64,000 nt of DNA, taken from an uncultured Hymenobacter sp. GTDB taxonomy: Bacteria; Bacteroidota; Bacteroidia; Cytophagales; Hymenobacteraceae. Shown here piece by piece: positions 1-8,085 of the stretch; position 1 is the stretch's first letter; each line of letters begins with the position of its first letter. The stretch covers positions 1 to 64,000 of the forward strand of contig CAJYPK010000041.1 in NCBI GenBank assembly GCA_913776615.1. The letters run 5' to 3'. A program made the translations under genes and the position numbers. The notes below the pieces were generated by a model, which saw only the letters and a list, made by a program, of their open reading frames with translations, did no database searches and had not been told where the DNA came from.

Positions 1-90
1 GTCCTGCCCGCGCCCACCTTTGGTCCCTTCTCGGCCCGGCAGCAGCGGCGCAATTCGACCCCACTGCGCATCCGTCAACAAATAGTCCAT
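1..90 (-). CDS. IS5-family-like transposase, N-terminal fragment cut by window edge
   Basis: The reverse strand reads an ATG at 90-88 followed by 30 open codons running off the left edge. The translation begins MDYLLTDAQWGRIAPLLPG, the pattern (LTDAQW..I.PLLPG) that opens many IS5-type DDE transposases. Family knowledge: these enzymes cut and paste a single-gene insertion sequence. Only the N-terminal helix region is visible, so the catalytic residues and the intactness of the element cannot be judged. The outer end of the element should lie between about 91 and 180, but no terminal repeat could be fixed without the other end. Confidence 0.6.
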   Translation of the reverse strand, partial: MDYLLTDAQWGRIAPLLPGREGTKGGRGQD

Positions 91-434
91 GCCCAAACAT
101 AACCACTACTGTTAACACTTCCTAGCAGCTTACGAGAGGCTCCCCTCTCCCGAAGGATGTCGCGCATCAAGCGAGGTGGGCCGGGGGTGGGGTCCACCGG
201 CAGGGCCGCTACCCGACGAGCATTGCCTAAATAGCTTCTTTGTCATTTTTAATTCAACCTAAAGGCATACAGTAACTTAGAGCGGTTTTCAACTTCCTCG
301 ACAGAATTAAAAATTAAAAATGAGAAATTAAAAAATGAGCAAGTTATTGACCTGCAAATTTTTAATTTCTCATTTTTAATTTTTAATTCAACCTAAACTT
401 GTACACCAACTTGAAAACTGCACTAGGAGCTGCA
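91..434. other. Gene-free stretch between transposase and M14 peptidase
   Basis: No coding sequence is seen. The first part (about 91-230) is GC-rich and may hold the outer end of the insertion sequence. The second part (about 240-400) is strongly AT-rich and holds a perfect 30-bp inverted repeat (305-334 and 359-388). A direct repeat reading TTTTTAATTCAACCTAAA occurs at about 246-263 and again at about 379-396. Confidence 0.6.
305..388. repeat. AT-rich perfect 30-bp inverted repeat
   Basis: Arms at 305-334 and 359-388 are exact reverse complements separated by 24 bases. The arms consist of AATTAAAAA-type runs around TGAG/CTCA. The hairpin lies just beyond the stop of the M14 peptidase on the minus strand, so it could terminate that transcript, but it is longer than a normal terminator and lacks a GC stem. 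A small non-autonomous mobile element or a dispersed intergenic repeat is the alternative. Confidence 0.8.
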
Positions 435-2228
435 TTAATGCAACTCGCGGGCGATGGGGTAGCGTAGCTGGTAGGGGTGGCCCGGCCCCGCGTGCGCGTA
501 GAGCCAGGCCAGCCGGGCGTCGGGGTTGGTGGCGAAGGCGGGCTCGGCGCGGAGCTTGACTTCGAATTCAGTTTGCAGCGCGGGGTTGGTGGCCAGCAGG
601 CGCTCGCCCAGGGCCGCCAGGATAAAGTCGTCGGTACTGGGGGCAGGGGCCATGATTTCGGGGAAGAAGCCCCAGGCCAGGAAGGAATCCTGGCTTTCGG
701 GCTCCAGCAGCGCGGCGGCCAGCAGGCCCAGGGGCTGGTCGGCGGGTACGCGCACGCTGCCCGCGGGCATGGTCTGCTCGCCGGGCTCGTGCACGAAGGT
801 GGCCGTGATGGGCACGCGGCCTTCCTTGGGTTGTAGCAATCGGGGCTCGACGACCCGGACCCTATCGACGGGCAGCGTGCGCGGGGCGGTCAGGGTTTCG
901 AAGGTGATGCCGTGCAGGCGCAGGCGGTCGAGCACCTCGGCCTGGCCGGCGGGCACCCACCAGGCCCGGGGTAGCTGCACCGTTTGGGTAGGCTGCTGCC
1001 CGATGATGGGCATACGGAAGGTAATGGGCTGGCCCAGCCAGCGCTGCTCCAGCCGCCCCGAGGCCGGCGACGGGTACAATTCAAAGGCGATGCCCTTGAA
1101 TTGCTCGATCCAGGCTATGGGCTGCGACGCGGGCTCCCAGCGCGTGAGCAGCTCGGTAGGGCGGCTGGCGCGGTCCTGGGCCTTGGCGGCGGCGATGCGG
1201 TCGGCATCCTGCGCCGCGACCTTGAGGGCAGCCTCCAGCAGTACGTAGGTACCGAGCACACGCTGGCGGTAGGGCTTGAGCATGTGGTTTTCGACCAGCA
1301 CGGTGGGGATGCCGATGAAGTCGCCGTAGCCGGTAGAGTAGCGCGGGCCTTCGGGACTGTAGCGAATACCCTTGGTGGGCTCACGGGTGTCAATGGGGCT
1401 GGGGTAGATAATAGGCAGGTGGCCCGCCTCAGTCAGCGCCCGCGTGGTGGCCGGGCCGAAGCGCGCTTCCAGCCAGTCGGCCGTGGCCCGGTGGCGGGCA
1501 TATTTGCCCCAGCCCGCGTAGGTGAAGGTGATGTCATACTGCATGTCGAAGCCCTCGCTGACGTGGCAATCGACGTACAGAATGGGGTCCAGCTCGCGCA
1601 GCAGCGTGAGCATGGCCCGGGTTTCGGGCGCATCGGCCTTGGCGTAGTCGCGGTTCAGGTTGAGGTCGCGGGCGGTGTTCTCGTAGCCTTTTTCGACGGG
1701 GCCGCGCAGCTGGGGGAAGTTCCACGCGCTCATTTTCTCGTGACCGTCGATGTTGTAAATCGGCACGAACACCAAATCGACGCGGTCGAGCAGCTTGTCT
1801 TTGCCGCGCAGCGCGATGTCGCGCAGTAGCATCAGCCCGGCGTCTTTGCCATCGATTTCGCCCGCGTGGATGCCCGCCTGCACCAGTACCACCGGTTTGG
1901 CGGGGCCGCCCTTGCTGGCCCGCACGTAGAGCAGGTCGCGGCCCTCGCCCGTGCGGCCGAAGGTGCGCACGGACAGCAAAGGAGAGGCGGCCGCCAGGCG
2001 CTCCAGCCAGGCACGCACCTCGGCGTAGCGCGGCGTAGTTTGGAAGTTGGTCGCCTCGGCCGGCGTAATCCACGGGTCGGTGGGCGGGGCGATGAGCCGC
2101 TCGCTGCGGCCCGACCACGGCCGGGCGGGGGGTAAGTCCAGGACGTTTTGGGCCAAGGCGCAAGTAGAGTTGCTGACCAGTAGTGCTGCTACGAGCGCGG
2201 CTGCCCGGCAAGCAGAAAGAACTGCCAT
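435..2228 (-). CDS. Secreted M14-family zinc carboxypeptidase
   Basis: Predicted metallo-carboxypeptidase of 597 residues, exported to periplasm or surface. The chosen start (ATG at 2228-2226) gives a signal peptide ending about residue 27 (ALAQ); the frame stays open 24 codons upstream, but that extension would bury the signal peptide. The M14 motifs are intact: zinc ligands H121 and E124 in GIHAGE, third ligand H222 in DCHVSEG, an NLNRDY substrate-binding segment, and the catalytic glutamate near 313 in VLVENHM. The C-terminal half is a long beta-rich extension with no assigned fold. Likely role: trimming C-terminal residues from peptides for nutrition (inference). It appears monocistronic. 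Confidence 0.9.
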   Translation of the reverse strand: MAVLSACRAAALVAALLVSNSTCALAQNVLDLPPARPWSGRSERLIAPPTDPWITPAEATNFQTTPRYAEVRAWLERLAAASPLLSVRTFGRTGEGRDLLYVRASKGGPAKPVVLVQAGIHAGEIDGKDAGLMLLRDIALRGKDKLLDRVDLVFVPIYNIDGHEKMSAWNFPQLRGPVEKGYENTARDLNLNRDYAKADAPETRAMLTLLRELDPILYVDCHVSEGFDMQYDITFTYAGWGKYARHRATADWLEARFGPATTRALTEAGHLPIIYPSPIDTREPTKGIRYSPEGPRYSTGYGDFIGIPTVLVENHMLKPYRQRVLGTYVLLEAALKVAAQDADRIAAAKAQDRASRPTELLTRWEPASQPIAWIEQFKGIAFELYPSPASGRLEQRWLGQPITFRMPIIGQQPTQTVQLPRAWWVPAGQAEVLDRLRLHGITFETLTAPRTLPVDRVRVVEPRLLQPKEGRVPITATFVHEPGEQTMPAGSVRVPADQPLGLLAAALLEPESQDSFLAWGFFPEIMAPAPSTDDFILAALGERLLATNPALQTEFEVKLRAEPAFATNPDARLAWLYAHAGPGHPYQLRYPIARELH

Positions 2229-2817
2229 AGTAGCTTGGTAAAGGCAGGCGGGGTACCACGCAGAGGGCTTAGGGGCCGAAAACTGCCGGGTAGGGAACAC
2301 GCGCCGCCTGCCTAGGCGGAGGTAATCTGAGTTTCAACAAAGCTAGCGCCAGCCTGAACTATTTACAACGTTGTTGCAGTATTGTTGCCCCTTGCCTTTG
2401 ATAAGGTCCGACAACTTCAGGCATGCCCGAGTGATAGCAGTAAAGTAATCGGGCCTACCGGAGCGCTAAGAAACTGTTTTAGCTAACCTAGCTGTCCTTG
2501 CGAGCGCAGCCAAGCAATCGCACCAGTTCAGCTCAGCCATTCGGGTGCGGTGCAGTGACAGGTATTAAATAGCTTCTAAGCTGGCAGGGTAATGCCGGGG
2601 CTGTTTCATGCTCTACCGCTGAGCTACTGCTTCTTCTCCCACCGCCCGCGAAAAAGCCAGGTAATTGCGCGGCTATTCCAGATAAAAGAAGTAAGCCGCG
2701 CTTGACCTGGCCTTTTCAAGCTGGGCGAAGGAATTCGAGCCGCTAAGGTAGCACTATTACCAATACGGAAGCTGAGGTGGTCACGAGTAGCTTTGGCCCT
2801 GTACCTAACCTCCTTGT
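2229..2817. other. Gene-free stretch holding a family B repeat arm and a tRNA D-arm-like fragment
   Basis: This 589-bp interval separates the divergent M14 peptidase and Crp-like regulator. It holds a family B repeat arm (2494-2523) and, on the minus strand, a short D-arm-like sequence (2610-2624) with no matching anticodon or T arm. I see no gene and no convincing TTTG/TAnnTTTG promoter pair. Confidence 0.6.
2494..2560. repeat. Family B dispersed repeat, one good arm
   Basis: The arm at 2494-2523 differs at three of 30 positions from the arm at 51382-51411 (core GAGCGCAGC.AAGCAATCGC). The opposite arm, recognisable as TTCGGGTGCGG near 2540-2550, is decayed, so this copy is probably an old one. 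Related copies lie near 33463, 34224 and 51382. Confidence 0.7.
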
Positions 2818-3402
2818 ATGCACCCGCTGCTGGCTTATCTGCGTCGTTTCGTGCCCACGCTCACCGAAGCCGAGTGGCAGTTGTTGGCCGGGGCCGTGCG
2901 CCCGTGCCACCTGGCACGGGGTCAGCACTTTGTGCGGGCCGGCGAGCACCGGCCCGAAATTGCGCTGCTGCTCCGCGGAAACTGCCGGCTGTATTACCTG
3001 CGGCCCGGCGGCGAGGAGCGCACCACGTATTTCTTCTTCGAAAACCACCTGTTGGCCGACTACGCCGGCTGCCTGCTGGGCCAGCCCAGCCAGCTCAACA
3101 TCCAGGCCCTCACCGAGGCTGAGCTGCTGGTATTTGACTACGCGGTGCTGCGGCGCCTCTACGACGAGTGCCCGGCCTACGAGCGCTTCGGGCGGGTGCT
3201 GGCTGAGTACCACCTGCTGGGCACCGACGCCCGCCTTACCGAGCAGCTCCTGCTCTCGCCCGAGGAGCGCTACCGGGCGCTGCTGGCCAGCGGCAAAACC
3301 AAGATTCTGGAGCGCATTCCGCAGCACCTGGTAGCCAATTACCTCGGCGTCACGCCCGTGTCGCTGAGTCGCATCCGGGCGCGGGTGGCGCGGGAGCGAT
3401 GA
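2818..3402 (+). CDS. Crp/Fnr-family transcriptional regulator
   Basis: Cytoplasmic DNA-binding regulator of 194 residues, usual size for the family. An N-terminal cyclic-nucleotide-binding-type beta-roll (about 10-120) is followed by a dimerisation helix and a C-terminal winged helix with YLGVTPVSLSRIRARV (about 172-187) as recognition region. The phosphate-binding cassette lacks the usual Gly-Glu...Arg-Ala signature, so cAMP binding is doubtful; many Bacteroidota proteins of this kind respond to other signals. It starts the plus-strand run reaching to 8 kb, so it may act on DUF4260 or the amidohydrolase group, but no operator was recognised. Confidence 0.88.
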   Translation: MHPLLAYLRRFVPTLTEAEWQLLAGAVRPCHLARGQHFVRAGEHRPEIALLLRGNCRLYYLRPGGEERTTYFFFENHLLADYAGCLLGQPSQLNIQALTEAELLVFDYAVLRRLYDECPAYERFGRVLAEYHLLGTDARLTEQLLLSPEERYRALLASGKTKILERIPQHLVANYLGVTPVSLSRIRARVARER

Positions 3403-3501
3403 GGGCGGCGCGTTTCTTAGCTTTTGTTATCGTCGGGAGCCTGGGGGAAGGCAGAATTTTGGGTATTGATTTTCACCATCATCTCTTCCCTCCGCCGCCC
3501 C

Positions 3502-3879
3502 ATGAAATCGCTGCTGAAACTCGAAGAACTTGCCGAATTGCTGCTGGCCACGTTCGTTTTTATCCACCTGCCCTTTGCCTGGTGGGTGCTGCCCGCCACC
3601 TTCCTGCTGCCCGACCTGAGCATGCTGGGCTACCTGGCCGGCCCGCGCGTGGGGGCTGCCAGCTACAACCTTGCGCACCATAAGGCGACCGCCCTCGCCG
3701 TGGGCGCGGCGGGCTGGGCGCTGGGGCAGCCCGGGCTGCTGCTGGCGGGCACGGTGCTGCTGTTTCACAGTGCCTTCGACCGGCTGCTGGGCTACGGCCT
3801 CAAATACGCCACTGGCTTTGGGGATACGCACCTGGGCCGGGTGGGTAAGGCCACGGCGACTAGTCCGGCCGTGGCCTGA
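3502..3879 (+). CDS. DUF4260 family membrane protein
   Basis: Small integral membrane protein of 125 residues. The start at 3502 (MKSLLKLEELAELLL) is chosen because the family begins with this LEEL segment; the frame is open to 3424 but the extension has no family character. Hallmarks of DUF4260 are visible: LPDLSMLGYLAGPRVGA, YNLAHHKATAL, FDRLLGYGLKYATGF and DTHLGR. Three to four hydrophobic segments are apparent. The molecular function is not known. It lies 99 bases after the Crp-like gene and is followed by a hairpin terminator at 3915-3951. Confidence 0.88.
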   Translation: MKSLLKLEELAELLLATFVFIHLPFAWWVLPATFLLPDLSMLGYLAGPRVGAASYNLAHHKATALAVGAAGWALGQPGLLLAGTVLLFHSAFDRLLGYGLKYATGFGDTHLGRVGKATATSPAVA

Positions 3880-3914
3880 GAAAACAAGCTGTTTGGTAAG
3901 CTATTGACTTAAAG

Positions 3915-3951
3915 CAGCCACGCCCCGGGCCGCCCGGCACGTGGCTGTTTT
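3915..3951 (+). terminator. Rho-independent terminator after DUF4260
   Basis: CAGCCACG at 3915-3922 pairs with CGTGGCTG at 3940-3947, with further GC pairing inside, followed by TTTTG. It lies 36 bases after the DUF4260 stop and before the amidohydrolase, so the latter probably has its own promoter. Confidence 0.65.
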
Positions 3952-3994
3952 GCAGGCGGGTACGTAAGTGCCAGCCTATCTAATACTAGCAACT

Positions 3995-4984
3995 ATGACC
4001 AAGCTGATTGCCATCGAAGAGCATTTTCTGACGCCGGCTATTCGGGCGGCCTGGGCGGCGAGCGCGCTGGGGCAGGAGGGAACGGCGAGCTTCGACCGGG
4101 GCGAGATCGAAGCGCGGCTCGATGACCTGGGCGCGCAGCGCCTGGCCCTCATGGACGAGAGCGGCGTAGCCGTGCAGGTGCTGTCGGTGACAACCCCCGC
4201 CCTGCACAACCTGGAGCCCGCGCCGAGCGTGGAGTTGGCCCGCCAAACCAACGACCTGGTGGCCGCCACCATTGCCCGGCACCCGACGCGCTTCCAGGGC
4301 TTTGCTACGCTGCCCACGGCCGCGCCCGCCGAGGCCGCGCCCGAGCTGGCCCGCTGCGTGCAGGAGCTTGGCTTCAAGGGCGTGATGCTGTGCGGGCGCA
4401 CCCGCGCCAAAAACCTCGATCATCCCGATTTTCTCCCGCTGTTCGCGCAAGCGGCGGCGCTGAAGGTGCCGGTGTTTATTCATCCGCAGGTGCCGCAGCC
4501 GGCCGTGCGCGAGGCGCTTTACTCCGGTTTTGGGGAGGCGGTCGATACTGCCTTTGCGGCGTTTGGGCTGGGCTGGCACTACGAAGCCGGCATTCAGTTT
4601 GTGCGCCTGGTGCTGGCGGGCGTGTTCGACAAGTACCCGGACCTGCAAATTATCCTGGGTCACTGGGGCGAGGTGGTGCTCTTTTACCTGGAGCGGCTGG
4701 GCTCGCTGAGCCGGGTGGCCAGCCTGCAACGCCCCATCGCCGACTATTTCCGCCAGAACCTCTACGTGACGTCCAGCGGCATGTGGAGTCAGCATTACTT
4801 GCAGCGAGCGCTGGAAATTGTCGGGCCGACGCGCCTGCTGTTTTCCACCGACTATCCCTACCAGTACAAGCCGGGCGGCCAGGCGCGGGCGTTTCTCGAA
4901 GAAGCCGCGCTTTCGGCCGATGACAAAGAGCTGTTTGCGCACGGCAACTGGGAACGGCTCACGGGGGGCGGCGCGCCCGGGTAG
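3995..4984 (+). CDS. Amidohydrolase-family protein, gamma-resorcylate decarboxylase-like
   Basis: Predicted cytoplasmic metal-dependent hydrolase or decarboxylase of 329 residues, TIM-barrel amidohydrolase-2 type. The start at 3995 (MTKLIAIEEHFLTP) places the metal motif at E8/H10, as in gamma-resorcylate and aminocarboxymuconate-semialdehyde decarboxylases. Other ligands are in place: H163 in FIHPQVP, H223 in GHWGE and D286 in STDYPY. Family enzymes remove CO2 from aromatic or muconate carboxylates without a cofactor; the exact substrate cannot be read. Its neighbours (AraC regulator, SDR, carboxymuconolactone-decarboxylase-like protein) fit an aromatic-compound pathway (inference). Confidence 0.87.
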   Translation: MTKLIAIEEHFLTPAIRAAWAASALGQEGTASFDRGEIEARLDDLGAQRLALMDESGVAVQVLSVTTPALHNLEPAPSVELARQTNDLVAATIARHPTRFQGFATLPTAAPAEAAPELARCVQELGFKGVMLCGRTRAKNLDHPDFLPLFAQAAALKVPVFIHPQVPQPAVREALYSGFGEAVDTAFAAFGLGWHYEAGIQFVRLVLAGVFDKYPDLQIILGHWGEVVLFYLERLGSLSRVASLQRPIADYFRQNLYVTSSGMWSQHYLQRALEIVGPTRLLFSTDYPYQYKPGGQARAFLEEAALSADDKELFAHGNWERLTGGGAPG

Positions 4985-4997
4985 TAAATTTGGGCGT

Positions 4998-5888
4998 ATG
5001 CAGACGCTCGCCAGCCGGCCGCCGGTGCCGATCTATCCATTTGAGCCCGACGAGGCTACCGGCAGCCAGTCGTTTTCGCTGGTGCGCTCGGCGGGCGAGC
5101 TGCCCTACGAGGCCGATGTACTACTGCCGCACCGCAAGGCGTACTACATGCTGGTGTTTACCAAGCACACGCGGGGGCGGCACTGGGTCGATACCATACC
5201 CTACGTGCGGCAAGACCACGCGCTGTACTTTTCGAGCCCCCGCCAGGTGCTGGTGAAGGAAGAGCCCACCCCGTTCTGGGGCACCCGGCTCACGTTTACG
5301 GAGGAGTTTTTGGCCGTGCAGCACCACGCGGCCCTGCGCCAGCTACCGCTCATCGAGAATCCGCAAAACGGCCACGAGCTAGTGCTGAGTGCCGCCGACG
5401 AAGCGGTGGTAGACGACCTGCTGGCCCAGCTCGAAGCCGAATACCGTCGCCCCGGCGAGTGGCAGCACCCGCTGCTGAGCGCCTACCTCACGGTGCTGCT
5501 CACTTACCTGAGCCGGCTCTACGCCGAGCAGCTGCCGGGTGGCGAGCCCTCGGCCGACCAGCGCCTGCTGCGCGCCTACCGGGCCAGCATCGAGGTGCAT
5601 TTCCGGGAGCGGCACGAGGTGAGTGCCTACGCCGAGCAGCTGCATATCTCGGCCGGGCACCTGAGCGAGGTGGTGAAGGCCCAGAGCGGGAAGTCGGCCA
5701 TCAAGCATGTGCACGAGCGGCTGATTCTGGAAGCCAAGCGCCTGCTGCTCTACACGCCGCAGTCGCTCAAGGAGCTGGCCTACGACCTGGGCTTTGCGGA
5801 GCCGTCTTATTTCAGTCGCTTCTTCAAGCGCGAAACCGGCCTGACGCCGGCCGAGTACCGGGCCAGCATCCGCAAAATGTACCAGTAG
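4998..5888 (+). CDS. AraC-family transcriptional regulator
   Basis: DNA-binding regulator of 296 residues. The C-terminal ~100 residues hold two helix-turn-helix units, with the family signature AYDLGFAEPSYFSRFFKRET and a closing GLTPAEYR; the N-terminal ~180 residues look like a cupin-type sensor domain. The start at 4998 is 13 bases after the amidohydrolase stop. A TAAATTTG hexamer-like box sits at 4985-4992, so close to the ATG that a leaderless transcript would result if it is used, but no partner -33 box is seen. It probably controls the flanking amidohydrolase and SDR genes (inference). Confidence 0.9.
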   Translation: MQTLASRPPVPIYPFEPDEATGSQSFSLVRSAGELPYEADVLLPHRKAYYMLVFTKHTRGRHWVDTIPYVRQDHALYFSSPRQVLVKEEPTPFWGTRLTFTEEFLAVQHHAALRQLPLIENPQNGHELVLSAADEAVVDDLLAQLEAEYRRPGEWQHPLLSAYLTVLLTYLSRLYAEQLPGGEPSADQRLLRAYRASIEVHFRERHEVSAYAEQLHISAGHLSEVVKAQSGKSAIKHVHERLILEAKRLLLYTPQSLKELAYDLGFAEPSYFSRFFKRETGLTPAEYRASIRKMYQ

Positions 5889-5964
5889 TACCGCGAAAAG
5901 GGTGCCCCGGGCGCTGACCGCGCCCAGGACCTTTGTGCTGTTCAAACAAAGCACCCTTTTCCCC

Positions 5965-6702
5965 ATGAAAACCGCCCTCATCACCGGCGCGAACAAAAGC
6001 ATCGGCTTTGAAGCCGCCCGCCAGCTTCTTCAACAAGGCTACCACGTGTACCTGGGCAGCCGCGACGCCCAGCGCGGCCAGCAAGCCGTAGACCAGCTCT
6101 GGGCCGAGGGGCTGCGTGAAGTGGAGCTTCTCGTTATCGACGTGACTGATAGCGCTTCCATCACCGCCGCCCGCGAGGCGCTGGGCCAAAAAACGGCCAC
6201 GCTCGACGTGCTCATCAACAACGCGGGCATCCTGGGGGGCATGGCCCAGCCGGCCCTTACTACCAGCGTCAGCCTCATCAAAGAGGTGTTCGATACCAAC
6301 GTGTTCGGCGTTATCGAAGTCACGCAGGCCTTTATCGATCTGCTGCGCCGCTCGGCCGCCCCGCGCATCGTCAACGTCACCTCGGGCCTGGGCTCGCTCA
6401 CGCTCCACACCGACCCCAGCTGGAAATACTACGCCGTGAAGGGCGCGGCCTACCAGCCTTCCAAGGCCGCGCTGAACGCCTACACTATCATGCTGGCCTA
6501 CGAGCTGCGCGATACGCCCTTCAAAGTCAACGCCGTGGACCCCGGCTACACGGCTACCGACTTCAACCACCACAGCGGCCCCGGTACCGTGCACGATGCC
6601 GCCGCCCGCGTGGTAAAAGCGGCCGTACTCGGTCCCGATGGCCCCACGAGCCAGTTTTTCAGCGATGATAATGCGCCTGAGACCGGCATCAGCCCGTGGT
6701 AG
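5965..6702 (+). CDS. Short-chain dehydrogenase/reductase (SDR)
   Basis: Classical cytoplasmic NAD(P)-dependent SDR of 245 residues. It has the nucleotide-binding TGANKSIG (7-14), NNAG (85-88), catalytic S140 and Y163..K167 in AYQPSK, and the PG motif in VDPGYTATDF. An arginine at about position 33 (GSRDAQRG) after beta-strand 2 suggests NADPH preference (inference). The start at 5965 is chosen because the Rossmann strand begins immediately; the open frame back to 5902 is non-conserved. It lies downstream of the AraC gene in the aromatic/oxidoreductase group. Its substrate is unknown. Confidence 0.92.
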   Translation: MKTALITGANKSIGFEAARQLLQQGYHVYLGSRDAQRGQQAVDQLWAEGLREVELLVIDVTDSASITAAREALGQKTATLDVLINNAGILGGMAQPALTTSVSLIKEVFDTNVFGVIEVTQAFIDLLRRSAAPRIVNVTSGLGSLTLHTDPSWKYYAVKGAAYQPSKAALNAYTIMLAYELRDTPFKVNAVDPGYTATDFNHHSGPGTVHDAAARVVKAAVLGPDGPTSQFFSDDNAPETGISPW

Positions 6703-6816
6703 GTAGCGCGGACTTTTAGCCCGTGCTGCTTGCTAAGGAATAGGCTGCGCGCCATGATAAATCGTATGGGAAGGCCGCTCTTGCGTACTGCAATTCCTTT
6801 TCCACTCCCTCAACTC

Positions 6817-7416
6817 ATGGCAAATTTCGAAGACAACCTCGGCGGGCGGCTGGCCCTGCTGGCCCCCGATGCGCTCGACTCAACCCAAAAGAAACTCTAC
6901 CAGCAGCTGCAAGACACGATGGTCCCCTGGGCCGAGAAGTCAGGCTTTCGGGCCGATACGTATGATGACCGGCTCATCGGCCCTTTCAACGCTATGCTGC
7001 GCAGCCCGCGCATCAGCCAGGCGATCCTGGAGGTGACGGCAACCGAAGGCAAGGAAACTTCGCTCAGTAAAAAGGTGCGCGAGGTAGTGATTCTGACCGT
7101 GGGTGCGGCCTGGCAGGCGGCCTACGAGCTGTATGCCCACGTGGCGGTGGGCCAGTCGGTGGGCCACGAGGCCGCCACCGTGCAAGCGCTGGCCGCCGGC
7201 CAGAAGCCCGCTGACCTCACCCCCGAGGAGAGCGTGGCCTACGACTTCACCCAGCGCCTCGCTACCTGGCACCAGATCGACGCCGAGCTCTACGAGCAGG
7301 CCATCGTGACCTTCGGCGAAAAGGGAGTGGTTGACATGATTTATCTGGCGGGCCAGTACATGACCATCAGCGGCTTGCTCAACACCTTCGCCGTGCCCGC
7401 GCCGCCCGCCGCCTGA
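6817..7416 (+). CDS. Carboxymuconolactone decarboxylase-like protein
   Basis: Cytoplasmic all-helical protein of 199 residues from the carboxymuconolactone decarboxylase/AhpD superfamily. The segment KKVREVVILTVGAAWQAAYE is the core helix pair; it lacks the CxxC of AhpD-type peroxidase partners, so a redox role is unlikely and a decarboxylase or ligand-binding role remains open. The start at 6817 (MANFEDNL) is chosen over upstream ATGs at 6730-6768 because family similarity starts there. It lies 114 bases after the SDR gene and 19 bases before the GNAT gene, probably in one transcription unit. Confidence 0.85.
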   Translation: MANFEDNLGGRLALLAPDALDSTQKKLYQQLQDTMVPWAEKSGFRADTYDDRLIGPFNAMLRSPRISQAILEVTATEGKETSLSKKVREVVILTVGAAWQAAYELYAHVAVGQSVGHEAATVQALAAGQKPADLTPEESVAYDFTQRLATWHQIDAELYEQAIVTFGEKGVVDMIYLAGQYMTISGLLNTFAVPAPPAA

Positions 7417-7435
7417 GTTGGGCGTATACTAGGCC

Positions 7436-8002
7436 ATGATTCCGCTCATTACCCAAACGCCCCGTCTGCAACTGCTGGCCGCCAGCCGGGCCTTGCTCAC
7501 GGCCGAACTCCACAAGCCCCAGTACTTTCCCACGCTGCTCGGGGCCGCCCTGCCCGCCCACTGGCCCCCCGGCGAGTACAGCCGCACCACCCTGGAAGTG
7601 TTTCTCGATAAGCTCACCGCCGGGGGCCGCGACGCGGCCGGCTGGTACAACTGGTACGCCCTGCGCAAGGCCGAGGGCAGCGTGCCCCGCACCCTGGTGG
7701 GGGCGGGCGGCTTCGCGGGACCGCCCGACGCGACTGGCTGCGTCGAAGTGCGCTACGCCATTGCCGACGACTGGCGCGGGCAGGGCCTGGGCACCGAGCT
7801 GGTAGCCGGCCTGGTGCAGCAGGCCGCCGCCACGGGCCTGGTGCGCCGCCTGGTGGCCCACGCCGATCCCGACAACCTCATTGCCCAGCGCGTGCTGCTG
7901 GCCAACGGCTTCGCCTCCGAAGGCACCGATTTCAACGGCCGCCTGCGCTTCGAGCGGGCCGTGGAGCCCGCGCCGCATCCGCAGCTGCAAGCTCCGGCTT
8001 AG
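7436..8002 (+). CDS. GNAT-family N-acetyltransferase
   Basis: Cytoplasmic acetyl-CoA-dependent acetyltransferase of 188 residues. The acetyl-CoA pyrophosphate loop is RGQGLGTEL (about 117-125), preceded by the VEVRYAIADDW strand and followed by AHADPDNLIAQRVLLANGF, typical of the RimJ/RimL-like subgroup. The opening TPRLQLLAAS also fits that subgroup. Substrate unknown. The gene closes the plus-strand run and ends before the bidirectional terminator at 8026-8061. Confidence 0.88.
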   Translation: MIPLITQTPRLQLLAASRALLTAELHKPQYFPTLLGAALPAHWPPGEYSRTTLEVFLDKLTAGGRDAAGWYNWYALRKAEGSVPRTLVGAGGFAGPPDATGCVEVRYAIADDWRGQGLGTELVAGLVQQAAATGLVRRLVAHADPDNLIAQRVLLANGFASEGTDFNGRLRFERAVEPAPHPQLQAPA

Positions 8003-8025
8003 ACTTGGCGGCTCGTACTTTATTG

Positions 8026-8061
8026 AAAAAGCCCAGCTACTACCGAGTAGCTGGGCTTTTT
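8026..8061. terminator. Bidirectional terminator between GNAT and the small basic gene
   Basis: A perfect 15-bp inverted repeat (8026-8040 with 8047-8061), AAAAAGCCCAGCTAC on one arm, with a six-base loop and A/T runs on both sides. It serves the GNAT gene on the plus strand and the 40-residue gene on the minus strand. Confidence 0.9.
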
Positions 8062-8085
8062 CCGCTAATGAAAGGGGGGCAAAAG

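Noticed and set aside
2605..2640. A functional tRNA gene
   Set aside because: Only the D-arm is recognisable; no anticodon stem, T arm or acceptor pairing follows.
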